Of a stretch of 64,000 nt of DNA, positions 36,653 to 46,842 are shown piece after piece; the stretch's first letter is position 1, and the number at the start of each line of letters is the position of its first letter. The notes beneath the pieces are model-generated. The model made no database searches, was not told the DNA's origin, and saw nothing but the letters and a program-made list of their open reading frames with translations. Source of the stretch: an uncultured Methylobacillus sp. (GTDB lineage: Bacteria; Pseudomonadota; Gammaproteobacteria; Burkholderiales; Methylophilaceae); contig CAIJXJ010000170.1 in assembly GCA_903824575.1 (NCBI GenBank), positions 1 through 64,000 of the forward strand. The letters run 5' to 3'. Both the position numbers and the translations under genes were made by a program.

Positions 36653-37537
36653 TTATCGCCGCAAGCGGCAGGCTGTCGCTCCGGGTGGATTGAAGCTCCA
36701 TTCTGAGATAAAAAGAAATCCATCCTTGACGGCCACCAACATCATCAAGTCGCTGGCGTGGACCAATTTGCCGGGAACTGCTGTATGCGCCTCGGTCCAG
36801 GCTCTGGCGCGGTGAATGAAGATGACAGTGTCATTGATGGTCGCCATACATTCCAGATCACCGAAGGCACGGATTTTCCGCATGATCATCTCGACCGGCT
36901 GCGTGAGGTCGAGGCTGCGATCCGCTTCGGTCCATCTCGGCCAATAACTGCCACCCACCTGCGGCCTGGCTGCCTGCCACAACGCAGCACAATCCCCGGC
37001 AATGCGTTCGGCCAGCCGACCGGCCGCCATCTGTGACTTGACGAACAGAGACTCGTGACATTCATCGGTGTCGATACAAAAAACCTCTGCATCGAGAATA
37101 TCGCCGTGATCGAATTTTTCGCTAATCTTGTGACAGCTCACCGACCAGCTGCTGCGATCTTCAAGGATGGCCCTGATCAAGGGATATGGCCCGCGCGCCT
37201 CAGGTAGCGGAGACGGATGGAAATTCACGGCGTACTTCAGGAACGGGCTCCATTGCGGTATTTTCCAGCTGTAACTGGCCACCACCAGCGCTTCACAACC
37301 CTGAGCACCCAGCGTGACCAGATCGTCATGCGTAATCGGAGACTGCTGCACTGACGCTCCCAATTGCAGTGCACGCTCGACCACCTGCTTGTTGTCATGC
37401 ATCCAGTTTCCCGGGCAGATAAAAAGCTTGCTCAACTTCCATCCGGCACGTAGAAATGCTTCGAGGACACACTGATATCCATCACTGGTCGCCAGGGCGA
37501 ATTGCATCGGAACAGGTTGCCCGGCTGGCATCATCAC
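36653..37537 (-). CDS. formyltransferase-family protein (possible sugar N-formyltransferase)
   Basis: The 294-residue protein has the N10-formyltetrahydrofolate formyltransferase core: VNFHPSPLPEARGPYPL, with the catalytic Asn-His pair at about residues 110-112, and DHGDILDAE with the catalytic Asp. It is shorter than and different from methionyl-tRNA formyltransferase. It overlaps the upstream sugar nucleotidyltransferase gene by ATGA and sits in a sugar-nucleotide cluster, so formylation of an amino sugar (as by ArnA-N or VioF) is the best guess. The acceptor is unproven. Confidence 0.75.
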   Translation of the reverse strand: MMMPAGQPVPMQFALATSDGYQCVLEAFLRAGWKLSKLFICPGNWMHDNKQVVERALQLGASVQQSPITHDDLVTLGAQGCEALVVASYSWKIPQWSPFLKYAVNFHPSPLPEARGPYPLIRAILEDRSSWSVSCHKISEKFDHGDILDAEVFCIDTDECHESLFVKSQMAAGRLAERIAGDCAALWQAARPQVGGSYWPRWTEADRSLDLTQPVEMIMRKIRAFGDLECMATINDTVIFIHRARAWTEAHTAVPGKLVHASDLMMLVAVKDGFLFISEWSFNPPGATACRLRR

Positions 37538-38649
37538 CCCGCGCGTGCATCACCCCAGCGATGGGTGCAGCGATCATCTCCAATATAGTAGGTTTCGCCG
37601 TTGTGATCGACACAGTAATCAGGCGACACAATCATCTCCGAGAAAGTCATGCCGGCACTGATGCGCGTGTACTCGAACAAGATGGAACGGACCACCTTTG
37701 CATTCTTGTAGATGTGCGAACCGTGCGAAATCCAGCAAGGACCGATGATCTCTGCCCCCGCATCAATCTGCGTTCCGGAATCGATATACACCGGCCCCTC
37801 GATCCTGACATTGTCCCAATCGATGCGCGTATTGAGTCCCACCCACACCCCCGGTTTGACTTCCTTGCCCGGCATTTCCATGTGACTGATCTCGCCGCGC
37901 AACACGCGCTGCAACACCTGCCAGTAATCCGAGATGCGGCCGATGTCGATCCAGTTGTAGAAACGATTCTGTGCATAAAAAGGCAAGCCACGCTCTACCA
38001 GCAGGGGAAAAAGCTCACTGCCGATGTCAAAATTCACACCAGGCGGAATCAGGTCTATGGCCTCCGGCTCAAAGAAATAAATACCGGTGCTGGCCAGGTT
38101 GGAACGCGCCTCCTTGGGTGTCGGTTTCTCCTGGAACGACACCACACGGCCGTCCTGATCGGTCTCAACCACCCCGTAACTACCCACTTCGCTGTTGGGC
38201 ACCTGCATGGTGACAACGCTCACAATCGCATTCTTCTGCTTGTGCTCATAAAGGGCGGCACCGATGTCGAGATCGATCAGAGCGTCGCCGCACATGACAA
38301 GGGTAGTGGTGTCAAAGAAACCGCCGAAATCCTGGATGTGCCGCATACCACCGGCCGAACCGAGCGGCTGCGGCTTGACCTCGCCGTGGTCATACACGCC
38401 TTCGTAGGAATAGCCAATCTCGACCCCCAGCCTCTGGCCGTTGCCGAAATACTGCTCAATCTTGCGGTGCAGGTGTGCCACGTTGATCATGATTTCCCGC
38501 ACCCCATGGCGTGCCAGATGCTCGATCAGATACTCCATCACCGGCTTGCCCAGAATCGGAATCATGGGCTTGGGCAGGTCCCGTGTCAGCGGTCGTACGC
38601 GTGTGCCCTGGCCGGCGGCGAGAATCATGCCCTTGAGTGGTGTCGTCAT
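37534..38649 (-). CDS. sugar-1-phosphate nucleotidyltransferase (ManC/GlmU-like)
   Basis: The 371-residue protein has an N-terminal nucleotidyltransferase domain (MILAAGQGTRVRPLTRDLPKP, VMCGDALIDLDIG, FYNWIDIGRISDYW) and a C-terminal left-handed beta-helix-like part from about residue 265 (GPVYIDSGTQIDAGAEIIG). This is the form of mannose-1-phosphate guanylyltransferase or glucose-1-phosphate nucleotidyltransferase relatives. The exact nucleotide and sugar cannot be fixed from sequence. An AGGGAAAG lies before the ATG, and it is coupled to the formyltransferase gene. Confidence 0.85.
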   Translation of the reverse strand: MTTPLKGMILAAGQGTRVRPLTRDLPKPMIPILGKPVMEYLIEHLARHGVREIMINVAHLHRKIEQYFGNGQRLGVEIGYSYEGVYDHGEVKPQPLGSAGGMRHIQDFGGFFDTTTLVMCGDALIDLDIGAALYEHKQKNAIVSVVTMQVPNSEVGSYGVVETDQDGRVVSFQEKPTPKEARSNLASTGIYFFEPEAIDLIPPGVNFDIGSELFPLLVERGLPFYAQNRFYNWIDIGRISDYWQVLQRVLRGEISHMEMPGKEVKPGVWVGLNTRIDWDNVRIEGPVYIDSGTQIDAGAEIIGPCWISHGSHIYKNAKVVRSILFEYTRISAGMTFSEMIVSPDYCVDHNGETYYIGDDRCTHRWGDARAG

Positions 38650-38708
38650 CTTAACTTTCCCTTTCTTCTAAACTGTAGTGTGCGTCTTGTAAAGGCAGGT
38701 TGATTCGA

Positions 38709-40154
38709 TCATGCCCGGCCGTAAGTGTCATCGAAGCGCTCGATATCATCTTCGCCCAGATAGCTGCCGGACTGAACCTCGATGATCTCCAATGGAATCT
38801 TGCCGGCGTTCTCCAACCGGTGTTTGGTACCGAGCGGAATATAAGTCGATTCGTTTTCCGTCACCAGATAACTGGTTTCGCCACACGTAACGCGGGCCGT
38901 GCCCTTGACCACGATCCAGTGCTCTGCCCGATGATGGTGCAGTTGCAGCGACAACTTTGCACCTGGCTTGACCATGATGCGCTTCACCTGAAAACGGTCT
39001 GCCATATCTACGCTGTCATACCAGCCCCATGGACGATAGACCTTGCGGTGCAACTGCCCCTCGACGCGCCCCTGACGCTTGAGCGCATCAACGATCTTCT
39101 TGACGTCCTGAGTCCGGCTCTTGTGCGCCACCAGCACGGCATCCGGCGTTTCCACTACCACCAGATCATTGACACCGACGCAGGCAATCAAGCGGCCATC
39201 GGCAAACGCCAGGGTATCGGCGCAATCAGTGAGCAGCACGTCACCACGGGTCGCGTTGCCCTCATTATCCTTGGGCAACACCTGCCACAACGAGTCCCAG
39301 GCCCCGACATCAGACCAGCCGGCGGCAAGCGGCAACACCGCACCGGCCGGCAGATTCTTGTCCCCTGCCGCGATGCGCTCCATCACGGCATAATCGATGG
39401 AATCGCTGGGACATGCCGCAAACTCGGCCTTGCCGGCACGCACGAAACTGCCGTCCAACTGCTCCACTTGCCAGGCGGCGCGACACGCCGCGAGAATATC
39501 GGGGCGACAGATTTCTATCGCAGCCAGCCAGACTGAGGCACGCATCATGAACAGTCCGCTGTTCCATAAGTAATCACCACTATCGACATAGCCCTGTGCC
39601 GTTTCGCGATCCGGCTTCTCAACAAAGCGGGCAATGCTATAGGCGTCTGCCGTCGATCCGCCTACAGGCGTGCCGGTCTGAATGTAGCCATAACCCGTTT
39701 CCGGACAATCCGGCGTAATACCGAAGGTCACCACCCGGCCGCCATCTGCCAGCGCCGCCCCCTGACGCACGATTGACTGAAACGAGAGGGTGTCGAGAAT
39801 GACATGATCCGCCGGCATCACCAGCAACACCGGGTCCTCTCCCGCACGCCCCGCTTCCAGTGCCGCCAGAGTCAAAGCCGGAGCGGTATTGCGCCCAACC
39901 GGCTCCAGCACAATCACGCCTTCCTTTCCCATCTGCCGCAACTGCTCGGCGATGACGAAACGATATTCCTCATTGCACACCACCATCGGCGCATCCAGTT
40001 CGATACCCTCGATGCCATCCACGCGGCGCAACGTGCCCTGCAGCAGAGACTCTTCTCCGATCAGGGGCAATAACTGCTTTGGATACTTTTCGCGGGAAAG
40101 CGGCCACAAACGGGTTCCGGATCCTCCAGATAGCACAACCGGCAAGATTTTCAT
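38709..40154 (-). CDS. manC: mannose-1-phosphate guanylyltransferase/mannose-6-phosphate isomerase
   Basis: The 481-residue bifunctional enzyme is of the ManC/AlgA/CpsB type. The N-terminal domain has VVLSGGSGTRLWPLSREKYPKQ and PADHVI. The C-terminal cupin (about residues 360-475) has YRPWGWYDSVD, PGAKLSLQLHHHRAEHW and IPLGTKHRLEN, the type II phosphomannose isomerase. It makes GDP-mannose from fructose-6-phosphate together with the mutase encoded upstream, for envelope polysaccharide synthesis. Confidence 0.95.
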   Translation of the reverse strand: MKILPVVLSGGSGTRLWPLSREKYPKQLLPLIGEESLLQGTLRRVDGIEGIELDAPMVVCNEEYRFVIAEQLRQMGKEGVIVLEPVGRNTAPALTLAALEAGRAGEDPVLLVMPADHVILDTLSFQSIVRQGAALADGGRVVTFGITPDCPETGYGYIQTGTPVGGSTADAYSIARFVEKPDRETAQGYVDSGDYLWNSGLFMMRASVWLAAIEICRPDILAACRAAWQVEQLDGSFVRAGKAEFAACPSDSIDYAVMERIAAGDKNLPAGAVLPLAAGWSDVGAWDSLWQVLPKDNEGNATRGDVLLTDCADTLAFADGRLIACVGVNDLVVVETPDAVLVAHKSRTQDVKKIVDALKRQGRVEGQLHRKVYRPWGWYDSVDMADRFQVKRIMVKPGAKLSLQLHHHRAEHWIVVKGTARVTCGETSYLVTENESTYIPLGTKHRLENAGKIPLEIIEVQSGSYLGEDDIERFDDTYGRA

Positions 40155-40266
40155 GTATTTTCCAAAGATGATTAAATGAGCTAGTGCGTGAAGTTAAAAG
40201 AATCAGAGTTTGCGGTCAATAGTCCGAACAGACCATATGCGCGAGGCCGTTGAACGGCTCTTGTTT

Positions 40267-41715
40267 TTACAACCCTCGAATCAGCCGCAGGCACTCCGCC
40301 GCCAAATGGTTGGCACGCAGCTGTGTATCCGCCTCGGCGTAACAACGCAATTCAGGCGCGTTGCCGGAGGGGCGAAAATGCACGATTTCGCCATTGGCCA
40401 AGTATATTCTCAGGCCATCGACCTGATCCAGTCTGCGAGCCTCACTGCCGACGGGACCCAATAGCCTGTCAATAGCTGCCATGTCAGTTGAAAGTTCCAG
40501 CAGAATGCGACGGCTGGACTCGAGCGGGAAAGATTGCAAGCGGTCGCTTCCGGTGAAGCGCGCCGGCAAATCCCGTGTCAATTGCGACAAGGCAACACCG
40601 TTACCCTTGGCCATCGCCAGGAGGGCCAAGACGGGTAGCACAGCATCCCGCGTCATCAAAGGCGACAAGGTGTGGCCCTGCCGCGTGATGCTCGAACCCA
40701 GCAAAAATCCGCCATTCGCCTCAAACCCAACCACCCGTTGACGGCCTGCGGCCAACATCTGTTCCATCTGTGCAATCACGTAGGGCGAGCCGATGCGGGT
40801 ACGTGCCACCTCAAGAAAAGCGCCGCACGACTCGATGGCCGTATTACAGCTCACCGGCGTAGCAACGGCCTCGGCCTCGAGATAACGGGCGCACAGCAAG
40901 CCAACGATATCGCCGCGCAACCATTGCCCCCGCTCATCCCCGATCAGGGGCCGGTCAGCGTCACCATCAGTTGAGATAATGGCGTCAAACGTGTGCTCCA
41001 CTGCCCACTTCTTTGCACGCTCGACGTCAACTTCCGCCACGGCTTCGGTATCGATGGGTACGAATTCGTCGGTCCGCCCGAGCGAAATCACCTGGGCACC
41101 AAGCGCTTCGAGTAACGCGGTCAACAAGTCACGTGCGACGCTCGAATGCTCATAGAAACCAAGGCGCATACCGGCGAGGCCGCCCACTGGAAAATAACCG
41201 AGATAGCGGTTAATGTAAGCCTCGCGTGCTGCAGAATCGAGCGGCGGCAGCACCATGCTGTAGCCCTCCATCGGCAAGCAGACGACGGCGTGGTTGATAT
41301 CGTGCTCATCCTGCTTGGTGATCTCACCCGCCAGGCCATAAAATTTGATGCCATTGCGGTCGAAAGGGATATGACTGCCCGTCACCATGATCCCCGGCAA
41401 GCCCTGTTCCTGGGCATGAAACGCCAGCGCCGGGGTCGGGATGGCACCACAGAACACCGGATGCATGCCGGCATGCCGAATCGCGCTGGCACAGGCGGCC
41501 GCAATGTGCGGACTACTAGGGCGCAGATCCATCGCCACCAGCACCCGACTCCCCGAGGGGATGGCCGCCACGCGCAGGAAGGCCAGAGTGTAGGCAAAGC
41601 AGATCTCGTCCGTCATTGCGCTGACCAGACCACGCACGCCACTGGTGCCGAAACGGACGCCACTTGTCTCCATCAGGTCGCGAATGGAAAGCGTCTTTTC
41701 CAGCGTAGTCATCAT
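40267..41715 (-). CDS. phosphomannomutase-like enzyme with variant active-site motif
   Basis: The 482-residue alpha-D-phosphohexomutase has VRFGTSGVRGLV at the start, the catalytic serine loop VTGSHIPFDRNGIKFY, the metal-binding ISTDGDADRPL and the C-terminal phosphate-binding FRPSGNAPELR. Most relatives have TASHNP in the serine loop; here it is TGSHIP, though the phosphoserine is kept. It lies between manC and pgm and most likely supplies mannose-1-phosphate. Confidence 0.85.
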   Translation of the reverse strand: MMTTLEKTLSIRDLMETSGVRFGTSGVRGLVSAMTDEICFAYTLAFLRVAAIPSGSRVLVAMDLRPSSPHIAAACASAIRHAGMHPVFCGAIPTPALAFHAQEQGLPGIMVTGSHIPFDRNGIKFYGLAGEITKQDEHDINHAVVCLPMEGYSMVLPPLDSAAREAYINRYLGYFPVGGLAGMRLGFYEHSSVARDLLTALLEALGAQVISLGRTDEFVPIDTEAVAEVDVERAKKWAVEHTFDAIISTDGDADRPLIGDERGQWLRGDIVGLLCARYLEAEAVATPVSCNTAIESCGAFLEVARTRIGSPYVIAQMEQMLAAGRQRVVGFEANGGFLLGSSITRQGHTLSPLMTRDAVLPVLALLAMAKGNGVALSQLTRDLPARFTGSDRLQSFPLESSRRILLELSTDMAAIDRLLGPVGSEARRLDQVDGLRIYLANGEIVHFRPSGNAPELRCYAEADTQLRANHLAAECLRLIRGL

Positions 41716-41772
41716 GCGTTTTCCTTCAACAAATCTAAGGCTGTTTCAACAAAATTATGTGGATTAAATTTC

Positions 41773-43428
<1,656 letters not shown>

Positions 43429-43538
43429 CTACATTTATACGCTTATCTTACCACCGCCCCAGCGCCCCGGCACGTGCATTTAAGGGGCCAATTTGGTTGA
43501 CAGGTGACCGAATAATCGTAATAATGCGCGACCTCAAA

Positions 43539-43614
43539 GGGAGATTAGCTCAGTTGGTAGAGCAGCGGACTCTTAATCCGTTTGTCCGGGGTTCGACCCC
43601 CCGATCTCCCACCA
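43539..43614 (+). tRNA. tRNA-Lys (CTT anticodon)
   Basis: The acceptor GGGAGAT/ATCTCCC, anticodon arm GCGGA-CTCTTAA-TCCGT with anticodon CTT, and T arm CCGGG-GTTCGAC-CCCCG form a standard cloverleaf, with CCA encoded. Confidence 0.94.
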
Positions 43615-43623
43615 GTACTCAAG

Positions 43624-43649
43624 CGGCCTGCAGCGATGCGGGCCGTTTT
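43624..43649 (+). terminator. terminator after tRNA-Lys
   Basis: The 9-bp stem CGGCCTGCA/TGCGGGCCG has a GCGA tetraloop and is followed by TTTT. Confidence 0.8.
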
Positions 43650-43664
43650 CATTTGTGGTCTGGT

Positions 43665-43707
43665 TGTCACCATGTCACCAATATGTCACCATGCATTATC
43701 AATGCAT
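43665..43707. repeat. TGTCACCA triple direct repeat plus inverted repeat
   Basis: TGTCACCA occurs at 43665-43672, 43673-43680 and 43684-43691. Directly after is the inverted repeat ATGCATT-ATC-AATGCAT (43691-43707). Short clustered repeats next to a tRNA and near an integrase gene could be integrase or IHF binding sites at one end of the island; this is inference. Confidence 0.5.
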
Positions 43708-43786
43708 ACTAATTCCACCAGAAACCCGCCGGGCAATCTCTAGTGACAGCAACAATTATAAATATCAAATAGTTATCCCTTTTCTC

Positions 43787-44074
43787 ATGACCCGATCTGA
43801 GCTAAGCCAACTCCTCGCCCGCAAATTTCCGCAACTGACGCTTGCTGATGCCAACATGAGCGTAAAGACTATTATTGACGCTATTGCAAATAGACTTACT
43901 GAAGGTGGCCGGGTGGAGTTACGTGGGTTTGGCAGTTTCAGCTTAAATTACAGACCACCACACAAGGGTCGCAACCCCAAAACAGGCGAAAGAGTTGATG
44001 TTCCTGCCAAATACGTTCCACATTTCAAGCCTGGCCTGATTCTCAAGAACAATGTGAACATACCAGACAAATAG
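43787..44074 (+). CDS. ihfB: integration host factor beta subunit homologue
   Basis: The 95-residue protein is a full HU/IHF-family member that matches IhfB rather than HU: MTRSELSQLLA, GGRVELRGFGSFSLNYR, the Pro-tipped arm GRNPKTGERVDVPAKYVPHFKPG and a short tail. It would bend DNA, with a partner alpha subunit or as a homodimer. Chromosomal ihfB normally follows rpsA. Here it stands in a small island beside an integrase, in lower-GC DNA, so it may be a second, mobile copy. There is no clear ribosome binding site before the ATG. Confidence 0.88.
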   Translation: MTRSELSQLLARKFPQLTLADANMSVKTIIDAIANRLTEGGRVELRGFGSFSLNYRPPHKGRNPKTGERVDVPAKYVPHFKPGLILKNNVNIPDK

Positions 44075-44149
44075 ACCAGCACAAGCTCACTTGGCGAGCC
44101 TGATAGTGCCTAAACTGCTACTCAGTCAGTTCAAATTAGGCAAATATCA

Positions 44150-44441
44150 TGACAAGGCCTCCATCACCGTACCCTCTTGAGCCTGAGAAAATTGTATTGG
44201 GCACCTTTATACAAAATGAATCCGCCTATGGGGTATTCAATCTGCTGGAGTACGCCTAATGATAATTGGGGCTGTACATGCTTCACGTAGCCACCATAAG
44301 GCAAGCGGAGTTGAAAACGCTCCAGCAGTTGCAGAGTACTTCTCTGTTGAGAAGAACGCCTTAGTCCACGCATTAGATTTGCTAGAAACTGATGACAAGC
44401 CTCACTTGCTCATATTGCAACACTTAGGGCGGATTTATTGA
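44150..44441 (+). CDS. two adjacent small open frames, possibly a broken gene
   Basis: A frame of 36 codons (MTRPPSPYPLEPEKIVLG...) ends at TAA just before a second ATG, which opens a 60-codon frame (MIIGAVHASRSHHKASG...) to 44441. The end overlaps the opposite gene at 44410-44943. I recognise neither product. They may be genes of the island, remnants of one gene, or chance frames. An imperfect inverted repeat (TGCCTAA/TTAGGCA, 44107-44142) precedes them. Confidence 0.25.
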
Positions 44442-44943
44442 AAATTTCAGCATCTCGTAAAGTTGGGGCCGATAAGTTTGGGTGAATAAACTCGCATAAT
44501 TCGATTTCGTCCATCATGAACACGGCATCTCTCACAATGCTATATTCGTTTATTGACGTAGGCCACATCCCGTTGCGTTCGTTATATTCCGCCAGGCCAT
44601 ACCAGTGCGTAGAAAATTCATCAGTTCCATCGCGGGCCCCTTTAGTGGCAAGGCCAAACTTGTACGTGTAGGCTCCCGTCACTTTTGGTCGCCTTAAATA
44701 CACCCACCCTGAAAGGCGTTCAGTTGAACCGTCGTCCCATTCGTCTTTGGGTTCGGGATATTTGTAGTCAACTAAAATGCTGCCCCCGTCGGGGTTTGGT
44801 TGCCATTCCTTTACATAAACTGCGCCGTTCCATGCTATTGCTGGCTCAAGGTCGCCATCTGAGATTAGGTAATGAATGTCCTTTTCCTCGCATCCCCATC
44901 GAGCCAGCAACTCACCAAAAGTAAGATATTTTTTCTCAATCAC
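44410..44943 (-). CDS. hypothetical island protein (177 aa)
   Basis: The protein starts MIEKKYLTFGELLARWGCEE, a helical segment like the start of small DNA-binding or excisionase-type domains (LLARW-x7-I-x-YLISDGDL), followed by a beta-rich aromatic region with no recognised domain. The start is GTG behind AAAGGGGG, seven bases away. It belongs to the integrase island. The role is unknown, and the helix-turn-helix suggestion is weak. Confidence 0.6.
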   Translation of the reverse strand: MIEKKYLTFGELLARWGCEEKDIHYLISDGDLEPAIAWNGAVYVKEWQPNPDGGSILVDYKYPEPKDEWDDGSTERLSGWVYLRRPKVTGAYTYKFGLATKGARDGTDEFSTHWYGLAEYNERNGMWPTSINEYSIVRDAVFMMDEIELCEFIHPNLSAPTLRDAEIFNKSALSVAI

Positions 44944-45072
44944 AAGCGCCCCCTTTCACGCCCCTAAATAGAACCCACGCCGCAGGGTAAGGGAACCCTG
45001 TTTTTGCCCTTGAGGATCAATCGCGGGCTAGGCGTAGGTAATCGGTCTGGCTATAACTCAGCCAATGTTCGG

Positions 45073-45273
45073 TTAATGCTCAATTTCAATGCCGAGTTTC
45101 TCAGCATCGTCGGCGCTCAAAATAATCCCCTTGGGGTGCTCATACCGCGTTGATAATTCGCTGCCGACTGGATAGATATTTTCATCCAGGCTGGTAACGT
45201 CCGCGCCGTCCTCACGGTGAAATAGAGCAACATCACCAGAATCTGTAATCCGGCCAAAAATATCATTGTTCAT
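45073..45273 (-). CDS. hypothetical small protein (66 aa)
   Basis: The soluble acidic protein starts MNNDIFGRITDSGDVALFHR and ends EKLGIEIEH, with a pattern of short strands. The ribosome binding site is AAGGGGG, similar to that of the next upstream-strand gene at 44410-44943. It lies 49 bases after the integrase gene in the same direction. The family is unknown. Confidence 0.55.
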   Translation of the reverse strand: MNNDIFGRITDSGDVALFHREDGADVTSLDENIYPVGSELSTRYEHPKGIILSADDAEKLGIEIEH

Positions 45274-45322
45274 TTTATCCCCCTTATTCTTACCTGATAC
45301 CGTCAGGCTGCGGTTTTGCTCT

Positions 45323-46537
45323 TTACGCCGCCTTACCGTTAATCGGGATCACATCCGCACCAGCTTTTAGCTTGTCCAGATAGTCCGCCCATTGCTGCAT
45401 CATGGCCGTGCGCTGGTCGAGAAACTTTGTCCGGTTGTAGGCATTGCCCAGATTGTCCGGCACTTTATGCGCCAACTGGTGCTCGATCACATGGGGGTCA
45501 TTACCAAGCCGCTCATGAAGGATTGTCCGCGCCATTGCTCGAAAGCCATGCCCGGTAATCTCGGTCTTGGTGTCGTAACCCATCCGCCGTAGTGCCGCAT
45601 TGATTGCCGCCTCGCTCATGGACTTCTTGGGATCGCGTCCGGGGAACACATAGCGGCCATGCCCAGACAACTCATGCAACTCACGCAAAATGCTGACAGC
45701 TTGAGAGGACAGCGGAACCATGTGTTCCGTCTTGGTCTTGGTCACAAAGTAGCGCCAGACAGCCGCATCCAGATCAAAGCCTTCCCATTCAGCCTTCCGC
45801 AACTCGCCGGGCCTGACAAACAACATGGGGGCCAGCAACAGGGCGCAGCGCACAACGAATGTTCCCTTGAACCCGTCGATAGCTCGCAGCAACTCGGCCA
45901 CCTGTGCCGGTTCAGTGATCGAAGCAAAATTGTTCTTAGTCGTCGGCGGGATCGCGCCACGCAAGTCCTGTGATGGATCACGCTCGGCCCTGCCGGTTGC
46001 AATGGCGTAGCGGAACACTTGCCCGCAGTTTTGTTTAACCCTGTGCGCCGTATCGAGTGCGCCCCTGCTTTCAGTCCGGCGAATAACCGCCAGTAAGTCC
46101 GGCGCTTTAATCTCGGATATAGCCTTCTTGCCAATCCACGGGAACACATCGTTTTCCAGCCGGTTGATGATCTTGCTTGAATGCGACTCGGCCCATGCGT
46201 GCTTATGGGTTTCAAACCATTCACGGGCTATCACCTCAAAGCTATCCGCCGCACTGCCATCACGCGCCGCCTTCGTAGCCTTTTTGATTTCACCGGGATC
46301 AACGCCGTTCGCCAATAACTTGCGGGCATCTTCACGGCGTTGTCTGGCATCAGTTAGGGAAATGTCAGGATATACCCCCAAGGCAAGAATCTTTTCTGTA
46401 CCCCCAAAACGGTACTTGAGCCGCCAGTATTTCGAGCCGTTTGGATGTAATAGTAAGAACAGCCCTTTCTCGTCTGCCAGCTTGCGCGGCTTCGCTTCGG
46501 GCTTTGCGTTGCGTATTGATGTGACTGTAAGGGCCAT
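45323..46537 (-). CDS. int: tyrosine recombinase, P4-type prophage integrase
   Basis: The protein of about 404 residues is a tyrosine integrase. The N-terminal arm-binding DUF4102 domain is seen in LTVTSIRNAKPEAKPRKLAD and YRFGGTEKILALGVYP. The core domain spans about 120-220. The catalytic part has the Arg in RPGELRKAEW, HGFRAMARTILHE (H-x-x-R) and the nucleophile Tyr in LGNAYNRTKFL. I start at 46537, where homologues start with MAL; the frame is open to 46612. It lies just beyond the 3' end of tRNA-Ala, the usual attachment geometry for this family. Confidence 0.92.
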   Translation of the reverse strand: MALTVTSIRNAKPEAKPRKLADEKGLFLLLHPNGSKYWRLKYRFGGTEKILALGVYPDISLTDARQRREDARKLLANGVDPGEIKKATKAARDGSAADSFEVIAREWFETHKHAWAESHSSKIINRLENDVFPWIGKKAISEIKAPDLLAVIRRTESRGALDTAHRVKQNCGQVFRYAIATGRAERDPSQDLRGAIPPTTKNNFASITEPAQVAELLRAIDGFKGTFVVRCALLLAPMLFVRPGELRKAEWEGFDLDAAVWRYFVTKTKTEHMVPLSSQAVSILRELHELSGHGRYVFPGRDPKKSMSEAAINAALRRMGYDTKTEITGHGFRAMARTILHERLGNDPHVIEHQLAHKVPDNLGNAYNRTKFLDQRTAMMQQWADYLDKLKAGADVIPINGKAA

Positions 46538-46635
46538 TTGGGGGTACATGGTTTCACAAAAAAGATTTGTATCCCCAGTTATACCCCCATGCGCCCCCGA
46601 ATGCAATAGCATAATGTTGCACGTTATTAAACAAA

Positions 46636-46668
46636 AAACCCGCTATAGACTAGTGCTGGAGCGGGTTT
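46636..46668 (-). terminator. terminator after tRNA-Ala
   Basis: The stem AAACCCGCT/AGCGGGTTT has a 15-base loop. On the minus strand it is followed by a TTTTTT tract, so it fits termination of the tRNA-Ala transcript ahead of the integrase gene. Confidence 0.75.
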
Positions 46669-46705
46669 CGTGTACTTCGTTGCATGGTAAAAAACTGGTA
46701 CTTTG

Positions 46706-46778
<73 letters not shown>

Positions 46779-46842
46779 GTTGTCCGTTGCGGACCGAGGT
46801 GAATTATACTGCAATTAAATTTCCATCGACTGCCTCAAAAAC

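Noticed and set aside
37456-38703. 415-codon open frame on the plus strand
   Set aside because: Antisense to the sugar nucleotidyltransferase gene, with no recognisable domain.
44983-45005. hairpin CAGGGT/ACCCTG followed by TTTTT on the plus strand
   Set aside because: It looks like a terminator, but no convincing plus-strand gene ends just before it, so I do not list it as a feature.
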